Assembly (NCBI GenBank): GCA_030605835.1
Contig: JAUWHO010000045.1
Location: 1-64,000 of the forward strand
Source of the DNA: Candidatus Zixiibacteriota bacterium
GTDB lineage: Bacteria; Zixibacteria; MSB-5A5; DG-27
Direction: 5' to 3'
DNA length: 64,000 nucleotides
The notes beneath the pieces were generated by a model. That model searched no databases. It saw nothing but the letters and a program-made list of their open reading frames with translations, and was not told the origin of the DNA. The first letter of the stretch is position 1. Each line of letters begins with the position of its first letter. Shown one piece after another: positions 44,801-53,015 of the stretch. The position numbers and the translations under genes are program-made.

Positions 44801-47800
44801 TTGACCTTCATGCGCAAGCAGGGGGAGCGCTTCCCAGTCCTGGTCAGCCCTTCCTGGTTGAAAGACGAGCACGACAACGTTCTGTGTTACTTCGCTACCT
44901 TCAAGGACATCACCGAGCGCAAGCGGGCGGAGGAGAGAATCAAACAGCAGAGCGAGTTCTTGAAGAGCACAATAGAAGCTCTTGCTCATCCATTCTATGT
45001 CATAGATGCCAATGACTACACGGTCAAGATGGCAAATTCAGCCGCGGGCTTTGGTGCTCTGTCCGAGAAGTCAACCTGCTATGCTCTCACTCATAGACGC
45101 GAGGAACCGTGTGAAGGAGAAGAGCATCCCTGTCCCCTTAGGATCGCCAAGGAAACCAGGAAACCCGCGATCGTAGAGCATACTCATTATGATGAAGATG
45201 GGAATGCCAGAATCTTCCAGGTTCACGGCTATCCGATCTTTGATGATGAAGGAAACGTTGTCCAGCTTATCGAGTACACCCTTGACATCACCGAGCGCAA
45301 GAAGGCGGAGGAGGCAGTACAGAAGACCGCGGCGGAGTGGGAGACCACATTCAACTCCATCAGCGACTTGGTTTCTGTTCATGATAACGATTTCAGGTTT
45401 ATCCGGGTCAATAAGGCTTTTGCTGATCTGCTCAAGATGAAGCCGGAAGAGCTGGTGGGCAAAAAGTGTTACCAGGTGGTTCATGGGAGAGAGAGCCCTC
45501 CCGCAGATTGCCCTCATAAGCAGCTGCTGGAGAGTAAGAAAGCAGTGACCTCGGAATTCTTCGACCCTCATCTGGGAGCTTATCTGCAGGCGTCTGCCTC
45601 ACCAATCTTTGACGAAGATGGCGAGGTTGCCGGCTGCGTCCATATTGTCAAGGACATCACCGAGCGCAAGAAGGCGGAGGAGGCGCTGCGGGAGAGCGAA
45701 GAACGTTTGAAAGAAGCGCAGAGAGTCGGAGCAGTTGGCGACTGGGTGTTCGATGTCCAAACCCAGCAGATCACCTGGTCGGAACAAGTCTACAGGCTCT
45801 TCGAGCGTGACCCGGCAAAGGGTCCTCCAGACTATGAAGAGAACATGGCATACTATTACCCGGAGGATTCAAAAAAGCTGCAGGAGCAGGTGCGCCGGGC
45901 GATAGAATTTGGGGAGGAGTCTGATGCTGACTATCGTTTGAAGCTGCCAAGCGGGAAGTCTGTCTATCAACGTGGTCTCATCAGGACAATAAGAGACGAA
46001 AATGGAAAGATTGTGAAGCTGTTTGGCACGGTGCAAGACATCACCGAGCGCAAGCGGGCGGAAGAAGAATTATCAAAGGAAAGAGCCCTGCTTAAGGCCA
46101 TCATTGATAAGATTCCGGTATTGCTCACCCAGTATGACCCCGACACCAATATGCTGTATTTAAATAAAGAGTTTGAAAAAATAGTTGGCTGGAAAACCGA
46201 AGAAGTTAAAGATATCGACCTGATGGAAAAGGTATATCCCGACCCGGATTACCGCAAACAAGCCATGGAGTACATGCAAAAAGCCAGTACGGAATGGCGT
46301 GAATTCCGGGTTCAGTCCAAATCCGGAAAAATAATTAATTCAGAATGGTCAAACATTCGTCTGGATGATGGGACCCAGATAGGTATCGGAATAGACATCA
46401 CCGAGCGCAAGAAGGCGGAGGAGGCGCTGCGGGAGAGCGAGGCTGAATACCGTTCCCTGTTCGAGAATATGCTGGACGGTTTCGCTTACTGCAAAATGAT
46501 TGTTGACGAGAACGACAAGCCCATAGATTTTGTGTACCTTGAAGTCAACGAGGCCTTTGAGAGATTGACGGGGCTGAAAAGGGAAAATGTCGTCGGGAAA
46601 AAAGTAACGGAGGCCATACCGGGCACAAGAGATTCACATCCGGAGCTGTTGGACACATATGGCAAAGTTGCCTCCACCGGTAAAGAGACCAGATTTGACA
46701 TCCACTTCGAGCCTTTAGACATATGGCTCTCCATTTCTGTCTATTGTCCAAGAAAGGGTTATTTCGTTGCTGTTTTTGACAACATCACCGAGCGCAAGAA
46801 GGCCGCGGAGGCTGTGAGAATCTCAGAAGAGCAGCTTAGAGCCATCTTGGACAGCGCCGACGATATTATCTTCGCTAAAGACCGGGAGGGGCATTACACC
46901 CGAGTCAATTATGCGTGCGCCCGACTACACGGAATCTCCGAAGAGGAGTTCGTCGGCAAGACAGATTTCGACCTCTTTCCAGAAGAGCAAGCAAGACACT
47001 CAGCCGAAATCGACCGTCAGGTGCTTGTGGAGGGAAGAACCTTCACCGGCGAATACGACAGACAAATAAGAGGCAAGACACTGACATTGAGCATGGTCAA
47101 GACGCCTCTGCACGGACCCGATGGTTCAACAATCGGTTTGTGTGGTATTGCCAGGGATATAACCGAGCAAAAAAGCTTGGAGGAGCAGTTCCGCCAGGCG
47201 CAGAAGATGGAGGCTCTGGGAACTTTAGCGGGGGGCGTTGCTCACGATTTCAATAATCTTCTGGGAGGCATTCTCGGCTACGTCGGCCTGATGAAAGGGG
47301 ACTACTCACCTGAGGAGAAACACTACGCTATGTTAGAGCTGGTTGAGAAAGCCAGTATGAGAGCTGCAGAGCTGACCAACCAGCTCCTGGCCTTCTCCAG
47401 AAAGGGGAAATACGAGCTACGAGCGGTTGACCTGAACAACAGCGTCGAAGATGTGTTGAAGCTGCTCGGCAGGACTCTGGACAAAAACATTGAGATCGCA
47501 ACCGAGCTTCAGGAGAAGCTTCCCTCCGTTGAAGGTGACCCCGGCCAACTCGAACAGGCCATCATCAACCTCTGCGTAAACGCTGCCGAAGCTATGCCCG
47601 GCGGCGGGAAGCTCCAGTTAGAGACCAGAGTGGTGGCCTTAGAGGAGGAATTTGCCCGCAAGTATCTCGGCTCCGACCCCGGGGATTACGTCCTTTTGAG
47701 CGTGTCCGACACCGGCATCGGAATGGATTCTGAAACCCTGTCCCGGATGTTTGAGCCCTTCTTCACCACCAAGGAGATGGGAAAGGGGACCGGTCTGGGG

Positions 47801-48316
47801 CTCTCGACGGTTTACGGGATCGTCAAGAATCACGGTGGTTACGTCGATGTTCGCAGCCAACCCGGCAAGGGCAGCACCTTTGATATCTATCTGCCGGTGT
47901 CGAAGAAACAGTTCACGCCTCCGCGACCACGGGCGGCGGAACTGCAGACCGGCCACGAGACCATCCTGGCGGTGGATGACGAGGAGATTATCCGAAGCCT
48001 CTTAGAGGAGACGCTGAAGAAGCTTGGTTATAAGGTGATTCTGGCCAATGATGGAGAAGAGGCGGTCCAGATTTACGAAGAGAGAAAGGATGAGATCGAC
48101 GCCGTCATCATCGATATGATCATGCCCCACCTGGGGGGACGTGAGACCTTCCGGGAGATAAAGATGCGCAACCCAGACGTCAGAGTGCTCCTCGTAAGTG
48201 GTTTCTCCCAGGACGGCGCCGCCCAGCGGATCTTAGATGAAGGTGTCAGAGGTTTCATTCAGAAGCCCTTCGAGCTGGTGGAGCTGAGCCAGAAGCTGCG
48301 GCAGGTCCTTGACTGA
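41810..48316 (+). CDS. Giant multi-PAS hybrid sensor histidine kinase
   Basis: 2168 residues. Three to four transmembrane helices in the first ~100 residues form a MASE-like membrane sensor. Then 12 PAS domains and one GAF domain (residues ~500-660, between PAS3 and PAS4) are joined by linkers of the DITERKKAEEALRESE type. PAS7 and PAS8 carry Cys/His groups (CYALTHRREEPCEGEEHPCPL; CYQVVHGRESPPADCPHKQ), which could bind metal or sense redox. The kinase core has the H-box GGVAHDFNNLL, N-box NLCVNAAEAM, G-boxes DTGIGMD and GTGLGL and F-box FEPFFTTK. A C-terminal receiver domain carries the phospho-Asp in AVIIDMIMP and the conserved Lys in IQKPFE. No DNA-binding output is attached, so phosphate probably moves to another regulator. 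Confidence 0.95.
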   Translation: MMGTSEARRERSKIVFMATLLAGACLLTYFFHEVLKYEGFYTHLFYIPIILASVWWKKKGIIISLFLAGLLILSHIFFRTDVAILTDLLRASVLIAISVFVAILSEHIAKAKEALRGSEERFSVVLHNSRDMVYRLHPKTGKFDYVSPSAIELTGFTPGELTLMGLEGVIERIDPEDRDRFMVHFENVLKQTFEDGLAPTIEYRWKHKEGEYRWFSDNRAVIRDTDGNPVSLIGSVRDVTEQKVAEWALWESEKKYRTMVETAQEGIGITSLGEELVFVNKAFASILGYEPSELVGRNLREFVTEERFEAFQMETGKRQWGTSGGYETEMRHRDGSHRSLLVSASPLYDREGNYNGTLGMVTDITERKKAEEALREREKRYRDTTENTLEWIWEVDANGKFTHTSPVVEKILGYKPEEVLGKHFYDLFDAEDREELKKVAFEAFAKKESFREFINRNVHKNGETVWLSTSGVPILDEAGNLLGYRGADTDITERKKEQEIQSALFRISQAVTSTGNLEELVQTAHEVLGELIDTTNYFVALYDAEKEEYSFPYSVDQDEETDFSTRQLKKSLTDYVRRTGRPLLVDEETNKKLMEKGEVELVGRPGPIWLGVPLKTPRGVIGVAVVQHYSDPSAYSEADLDILSFVSGHLAVAIERKRAQEELQESEERYRDLFENASDLIQSVAPDGRFVYVNRAWREALGYSKEEIAGLNMFDIIHPDSRAHCTKVFQRVLSGEQVHKVEALFVAKGGNEILVEGTANCKFVDGKPIATRGIFRDITERKQAEEALWESEEKYRLVSENIPVVVYSALPDEHSTTTLISGRIMELTGYSHQEFVEHVELWTQIIHPDDREYVWKKIEEHREKMAPLDVEYRITTKDNTVKWIRDRATPMVDENGQLIRINGFMEDITERRKAEEEVREAMEFRERLLASMHDGLSVLDKDGVHIDVNLALCEMTGFSREELIGVGPPHPYWATESLEDTKKAFEKTVRGEFQTFELTFMRKQGERFPVLVSPSWLKDEHDNVLCYFATFKDITERKRAEERIKQQSEFLKSTIEALAHPFYVIDANDYTVKMANSAAGFGALSEKSTCYALTHRREEPCEGEEHPCPLRIAKETRKPAIVEHTHYDEDGNARIFQVHGYPIFDDEGNVVQLIEYTLDITERKKAEEAVQKTAAEWETTFNSISDLVSVHDNDFRFIRVNKAFADLLKMKPEELVGKKCYQVVHGRESPPADCPHKQLLESKKAVTSEFFDPHLGAYLQASASPIFDEDGEVAGCVHIVKDITERKKAEEALRESEERLKEAQRVGAVGDWVFDVQTQQITWSEQVYRLFERDPAKGPPDYEENMAYYYPEDSKKLQEQVRRAIEFGEESDADYRLKLPSGKSVYQRGLIRTIRDENGKIVKLFGTVQDITERKRAEEELSKERALLKAIIDKIPVLLTQYDPDTNMLYLNKEFEKIVGWKTEEVKDIDLMEKVYPDPDYRKQAMEYMQKASTEWREFRVQSKSGKIINSEWSNIRLDDGTQIGIGIDITERKKAEEALRESEAEYRSLFENMLDGFAYCKMIVDENDKPIDFVYLEVNEAFERLTGLKRENVVGKKVTEAIPGTRDSHPELLDTYGKVASTGKETRFDIHFEPLDIWLSISVYCPRKGYFVAVFDNITERKKAAEAVRISEEQLRAILDSADDIIFAKDREGHYTRVNYACARLHGISEEEFVGKTDFDLFPEEQARHSAEIDRQVLVEGRTFTGEYDRQIRGKTLTLSMVKTPLHGPDGSTIGLCGIARDITEQKSLEEQFRQAQKMEALGTLAGGVAHDFNNLLGGILGYVGLMKGDYSPEEKHYAMLELVEKASMRAAELTNQLLAFSRKGKYELRAVDLNNSVEDVLKLLGRTLDKNIEIATELQEKLPSVEGDPGQLEQAIINLCVNAAEAMPGGGKLQLETRVVALEEEFARKYLGSDPGDYVLLSVSDTGIGMDSETLSRMFEPFFTTKEMGKGTGLGLSTVYGIVKNHGGYVDVRSQPGKGSTFDIYLPVSKKQFTPPRPRAAELQTGHETILAVDDEEIIRSLLEETLKKLGYKVILANDGEEAVQIYEERKDEIDAVIIDMIMPHLGGRETFREIKMRNPDVRVLLVSGFSQDGAAQRILDEGVRGFIQKPFELVELSQKLRQVLD

Positions 48317-48409
48317 CTGGGTCGCACAGACGTATGTTCCTGAGGTGAATATCGAACTGACACACGGATGTCTGTCTTTGAATCTTGACGATCTTCGATA
48401 GAGGGAGCT

Positions 48410-50869
48410 ATGCAAAAACCGAAATTCATCCTGTGGTTTGAAGAGCTGGGGCTGAAGGACCTCCAGAGGGTTGGAGGAAAGAACGCCTCCCTGGGGGAGA
48501 TGTATCGGAACTTGAGTTCCGAGGGGGTAAAAATTCCCAATGGCTTTGCCATAACCGCTTCCGCTTACTTCCACCTGCTTAACAGCGCGAATCTGAATGC
48601 CGTCATGAGAGAAACCCTTCAGGGGCTGAACACCCAAAACGTTCGCGATTTGGCGCGCCGGGGAGGGAAGATTCGAGGGCTCATCGAAAAAGCCCCTTTG
48701 CCTCCAGACCTGGAGGCGGAGATAATTGAGCATTATCGCCTGCTGGAGAAAGAGTATGGAGTCAATGTCGATGTGGCGGTGAGGTCTTCCGCCACTGCCG
48801 AGGATCTGCCGGAGGCCTCCTTCGCCGGACAGCAGGAAACCTACCTCAACGTCAGAGGTTCAAAGGAACTGCTTCGAGCCTGTCGCCGTTGTTTCGCCTC
48901 CCTGTTCACCGACCGCGCTATCAGTTACCGGGATGACAAAGGGTTTGACCATTTCTCCATCGGGCTTTCCGTCGGGGTGCAGAAGATGGTGCGCTCCGAT
49001 AAGTCGTGCTCCGGAGTGATGTTCTCCATAGACACCGAGACCGGCTTTTCGAATGCAGTGATCATAAGCGGTTCCTGGGGACTGGGGGAGAGCATCGTCG
49101 GTGGGAGGGTCATACCGGATGAATTCTGTGTCTTCAAGCCGACCCTATCACAGGGCTACAGAGCGATCATCTCCAAGAAGTTGGGTGCCAAAGATACCAA
49201 GATCACTTACGGCACCGGACCCAACCCCACCAAGACGGTGGCCACCACTGCCCAGGAGAGGCGGAGTTTCGTCTTGGACGATGAGGAGATTCTGCAGTTG
49301 GCTCGATGGGCACTCACGATCGAGGAGCATTATAGTCGAAGGGCGGGCCGTCTTTGCCCCATGGATATGGAATGGGCCAAGGATGGTGTGAGCGGAGAGC
49401 TTTACATCGTGCAGGCGCGTCCGGAGACGGTGCAGTCGCTGAAGAACAACTTAGTCTTGACGGAATATCGCCTCTGCGAGAACGGCGAGCTTTTACTCAC
49501 CGGTGCCCCGGTGGGAGGCAAGATCGGGCAGGGGAGGGCCAACGTCATCTTGGACGTCCAGGACATCGCCAAGTTCAAGGTGAACCAGGTTCTGGTCACC
49601 CGCATGACCGACCCCGATTGGGAACCGATCATGAAGATGGCCGCTGCCATCGTTACCGATAGGGGCGGGAGGACCTGCCATGCTGCAATCATCTCCAGGG
49701 AGTTAGGGATTCCCTGCGTGGTGGGCGCCGAGGTGGCAACCAAGAAAATCGAATCGGGGCAAAACGTCACCGTCTCCTGCGCCGAGGGGGAGGTCGGCAA
49801 GGTTTACCAGGGTTTGCTCAAATACCAGGTCAAGCAGACCGATATAGCCAATCTCGAGCGGCCGATAACGAAGATCATGATGAACCTGGGAAACCCGGAG
49901 CTGGCCTTCAGCTTAAGCTCCATCCCCAACAACGGGGTGGGGCTGGCTCGAGAGGAGTTCATCATCAGCTCCTACATCAAGATTCATCCCTTGGCCCTGA
50001 TCCACTTCGACAGATTGAAGGACCAGGAAGCCAAAAGGGAGATTGAGAGGCTCACCGCCGGCTATGAGAGCAAGGAGCAGTTCTTCGTCGACCGCCTGGC
50101 GCAGGGGATTGCCATCATCGGGGCGGCCTTCTACCCTCAAGATGTGATTGTCAGGCTGTCCGATTTCAAGTCCAACGAGTATGCCAACCTTATAGGGGGA
50201 GCGGAATTCGAACCTCAGGAGGCCAACCCGATGCTGGGCTGGAGGGGTGCTTCCCGATACTACGATGTGAACTTCAGGTCCGCCTTCGGACTGGAATGCC
50301 GGGCCTTGAAAAAGGTGCGGGAACAGATGGGACTTCTGAACGTCAAGGTCATGGTTCCCTTCTGTCGCACCGTTTTAGAGGGGAGAAAGGTGGAGGCGGA
50401 AATGGCCAGACATGGCTTGGTGCGGGGCGAAAACGGCCTGGAGATCTACGTCATGTGCGAGATCCCCTCCAATGTGATCCTGGCTGACGAGTTCGCCGAG
50501 ATCTTCGATGGCTTCTCCATCGGTTCCAACGACCTCACCCAACTGGCCCTCGGAATCGACCGGGATTCGGAGCTGGTGGCTCACATTTACGACGAGAGGA
50601 ACGAAGCCGTAAAAAGGCTCATCAGCCAGGTCATCAAGGCCGCCAAAAAGAGAGGAAGAAAAATCGGCATCTGCGGACAGGCCCCCTCGGATTTCCCCGA
50701 CTTCGCCGAATTCCTAGTAACAGAGGGAATTGACAGCATCTCTCTGAATCCCGATACCGTGATCAAGACCACTTTGAGAATCCTGGAGGTCGAGAGAAAA
50801 CTCTCCACAGCTAAGTCCCGGCGCAAGCGGGGTGCTGGTAGACAGTCAATGGTGAACAGTAAGTGGTAG
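48410..50869 (+). CDS. ppsA: Phosphoenolpyruvate synthase
   Basis: 819 residues. N-terminal nucleotide-binding domain (GGKNASLGEMYRNL, VRSSATAEDLPEASFAGQQETYLNV), the swivelling phosphohistidine domain with RGGRTCHAAIISRELGIPCVVG, and the PEP-binding barrel (GLAREEFII, GSNDLTQLALGIDRDSELVAH, and GICGQAPSDFPDFAEFLV with the catalytic Cys). It converts pyruvate and ATP to PEP, AMP and phosphate for gluconeogenesis. The last ~12 residues (AGRQSMVNSKW) are encoded by low-complexity GTAGACAGTCAATGG-type repeat DNA, so the natural C-terminus has been extended or replaced. Single-gene unit 93 bp after the kinase. Confidence 0.96.
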   Translation: MQKPKFILWFEELGLKDLQRVGGKNASLGEMYRNLSSEGVKIPNGFAITASAYFHLLNSANLNAVMRETLQGLNTQNVRDLARRGGKIRGLIEKAPLPPDLEAEIIEHYRLLEKEYGVNVDVAVRSSATAEDLPEASFAGQQETYLNVRGSKELLRACRRCFASLFTDRAISYRDDKGFDHFSIGLSVGVQKMVRSDKSCSGVMFSIDTETGFSNAVIISGSWGLGESIVGGRVIPDEFCVFKPTLSQGYRAIISKKLGAKDTKITYGTGPNPTKTVATTAQERRSFVLDDEEILQLARWALTIEEHYSRRAGRLCPMDMEWAKDGVSGELYIVQARPETVQSLKNNLVLTEYRLCENGELLLTGAPVGGKIGQGRANVILDVQDIAKFKVNQVLVTRMTDPDWEPIMKMAAAIVTDRGGRTCHAAIISRELGIPCVVGAEVATKKIESGQNVTVSCAEGEVGKVYQGLLKYQVKQTDIANLERPITKIMMNLGNPELAFSLSSIPNNGVGLAREEFIISSYIKIHPLALIHFDRLKDQEAKREIERLTAGYESKEQFFVDRLAQGIAIIGAAFYPQDVIVRLSDFKSNEYANLIGGAEFEPQEANPMLGWRGASRYYDVNFRSAFGLECRALKKVREQMGLLNVKVMVPFCRTVLEGRKVEAEMARHGLVRGENGLEIYVMCEIPSNVILADEFAEIFDGFSIGSNDLTQLALGIDRDSELVAHIYDERNEAVKRLISQVIKAAKKRGRKIGICGQAPSDFPDFAEFLVTEGIDSISLNPDTVIKTTLRILEVERKLSTAKSRRKRGAGRQSMVNSKW

Positions 50870-50925
50870 ATAGTATATAGTAAGTAGTAATCGGTGATTG
50901 GTATTGGTAGTTACAGCTGCTTCCT
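50835..50925. repeat. Low-complexity tract at the 3' end of ppsA
   Basis: Units of GGTAGACAGT/GGTGAACAGTAAGT/GGTAGATAGTATATAGTAAGT. The ppsA stop codon lies within it. It is related in style to the GTCAATAGTCAATAGTC tract at about 59816-59852. Confidence 0.65.
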
Positions 50926-51006
50926 ATTTGCGACTCACCAGTAACCAATAAGGCCTCACCAAATCAACTGTGAGGCAAAAATGTCGATCTCTGGGAAGAA
51001 AACAGT

Positions 51007-51034
51007 TTGCTAATTAGAGGAGATTTTATATAAT
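51007..51034 (+). promoter_or_regulatory. Promoter of the PpiD/SurA-like gene
   Basis: TTGCTA (51007-51012), 16-nt spacer, perfect TATAAT (51029-51034), 48 bp before the ATG. Confidence 0.6.
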
Positions 51035-51081
51035 AGGGGGTCAGAGTCTATGATTTTGAAGATGGAGGCGAGACTGCCGTT

Positions 51082-52911
51082 ATGATGAGCAAACTGCGAC
51101 AATACACCAAGAGCGTCCTCTGGGTAGTCATCGTGGCATTCGTGGGGACGATCATATTCGCCTGGGGTAAGGGTGGATTCAACGGTGGTGGCAGGGACCG
51201 CGACCTCGTCGGGGAGGTCGAAGGTTACCAGGTCCGGAGTCGTGATTTCTTTATGCTCTATGACCAGCTGTATCGGCAAATCATAGAGGAGAAGGGGGAG
51301 GTCGACGACGAGGACCAGGAACGTCTGCACGAAAGCACCTGGGCCCAGATAAGGAACGAGATTCTAATCCAGAGCTGGATCGAGGATTTGGGCCTGGTGG
51401 TGACCGATCAAGAGCTGGTGGAGTTGATAAAAGCCTACCCCCCGGGGGAATGGATTGAAAACCCTCCGGAGTGGGTGGCCACCGATGGGGAGTTCGATTA
51501 CAACAAATATCTGCAACTTCTGGCCTCCAACGAGCCCATGGTGGTCCAACAGCTCTTCGTTCCCCTTGAGCAACGTTACCGCCGCCGGATGATCGTCGAC
51601 AAGGTGCAGCGGCTCGTAGCCTCCACCAGCCGAGCGACAGGCCCGGAGGTTCAGCGCGACTACATAAATAGAAACGAGAAGGTCAAAGTTCGTTATCTCT
51701 TCATCGATGCCGCCGAGTTCGAGGGAAAGGAGGCTGAGGTCTCCGAAGAGGAAATCCGCAACTATTACATCACCAATAAGGACAAGAAGTTCACGCACGG
51801 TGAGGGTGCCAATCTCAAATATGTGAAATTCCAGATAGAGCCGGCCCAGGAGGAGATCGACTCCGTCAAGGCCGAAATAGTAGAGATCCGGGGGATGATT
51901 GAAAGGGGCGATGATTTCGCGCAGTTAGCTTCTGCCTATTCCGACCATCCCTCTGCCTCCAGGGGAGGCGAGATTGGCTGGTTGCGGAAAGGACCCCGCT
52001 CCGGGGAGTTAGATGAGGTGGCATTCTCTCTGAAGGTGGGGGAGGTCTCAGAGCCATTGAAGAGCCCCGGGGGCTGGGAAATCCTCAAGGTCACAGACCG
52101 GAAACGGGAAAAGAACAGAGAGGGAGAGTGGGAGACTCAGGTCCAGACCAGCACCATCCTGCTCAAAGTGGTGGCCTCGGATGCTACCCGGGAGAGGATC
52201 TACAGCCGGGCGCAGGACTTTCTGGGTCGGGCCGACAAGAAGAACTTTGAGCAGTTGTCTGAAGAGTTCGGTCTGGAGGCCAAAGAGACTGGGGTTTTCG
52301 TCCCCGGACCTATGATCCCGGGCATAGGTGAAAACCAGGAAATCAACGACTTCGTTTTCGCCCACAAGCCCGGGACCATCTCCCCTGTCTTTCACGCCAA
52401 GAGCGGTTATCACATCTGCCTGGTCTTCGAGCGGATAAAGCCAGGTTATATTCCCTTCGAGGAAGTCAAGGATCGGGTCAGGGAGGTACTCACCTATCGT
52501 CGCTGGGCGAAGTTGGCGGAAGAGAAGGCCAGGGAGATTTATGCCGAGGTGACCGCCGCCGGGGGTTTCAGGAAGGCCGCAAGGAAACACGGATACGAGA
52601 TCAAGGAAACCCCGTATTTCGCCCGATCCGACCGGGTGCCGGGGGTGGGGAGGCTTGCGGAGTTCATCGTCACCGCTTTCAGCCTCGATGAGGAAAAGCC
52701 TCTCCGGGTGGCAAGCTCCGAAGGCGGCAGTTACCTGCTAGAATTGGTCGATCATACCCCCGCCGATATGGTGAGGTTCGCAATCGAGAACCAGACCCTA
52801 CGATCGGAGGCGGTAACGAAGGCTCAGGAGATAACCATGAATCATTGGTATGTCTACATTGTCGAACATGGAGATATAAGAGATTACCGCAGCCGTTTCT
52901 TCGGACGCTGA
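51082..52911 (+). CDS. PpiD/SurA-like peptidylprolyl isomerase
   Basis: 609 residues. One N-terminal transmembrane anchor (SVLWVVIVAFVGTIIFAWG), a SurA_N/PpiD-like chaperone region (residues ~45-215), a parvulin/rotamase domain at ~265-345 (DDFAQLASAYSDHPSASRGGEIGWLRKGPRSGELDEVAFSLKVGEVSEPLKSPGGWEILKV), and a second weaker rotamase-like unit at ~390-460 (INDFVFAHKPGTISPVFHAKSGYHICLV). The likely role is folding of outer-membrane and secreted proteins in the periplasm, tethered to the inner membrane, which suits a genome with T9SS cargo. It converges on mfd. Confidence 0.9.
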   Translation: MMSKLRQYTKSVLWVVIVAFVGTIIFAWGKGGFNGGGRDRDLVGEVEGYQVRSRDFFMLYDQLYRQIIEEKGEVDDEDQERLHESTWAQIRNEILIQSWIEDLGLVVTDQELVELIKAYPPGEWIENPPEWVATDGEFDYNKYLQLLASNEPMVVQQLFVPLEQRYRRRMIVDKVQRLVASTSRATGPEVQRDYINRNEKVKVRYLFIDAAEFEGKEAEVSEEEIRNYYITNKDKKFTHGEGANLKYVKFQIEPAQEEIDSVKAEIVEIRGMIERGDDFAQLASAYSDHPSASRGGEIGWLRKGPRSGELDEVAFSLKVGEVSEPLKSPGGWEILKVTDRKREKNREGEWETQVQTSTILLKVVASDATRERIYSRAQDFLGRADKKNFEQLSEEFGLEAKETGVFVPGPMIPGIGENQEINDFVFAHKPGTISPVFHAKSGYHICLVFERIKPGYIPFEEVKDRVREVLTYRRWAKLAEEKAREIYAEVTAAGGFRKAARKHGYEIKETPYFARSDRVPGVGRLAEFIVTAFSLDEEKPLRVASSEGGSYLLELVDHTPADMVRFAIENQTLRSEAVTKAQEITMNHWYVYIVEHGDIRDYRSRFFGR

Positions 52912-52941
52912 GGCTTTGTTTCCGACTAGCAAAAGGGAACG

Positions 52942-52979
52942 GCCCAAGATTGTCGGGAGACACTGTTGTGTCGGGCCTC
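52942..52979. terminator. Hairpin between convergent ppiD-like gene and mfd
   Basis: GGCCC...GGGCC enclosing GACAC-TGTT-GTGTC. There is no clear T-tract, so this is only a candidate bidirectional terminator. Confidence 0.3.
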
Positions 52980-53015
52980 TTCTGAGTCGATGCCAACGTT
53001 AGGGTCCTTGACTCC

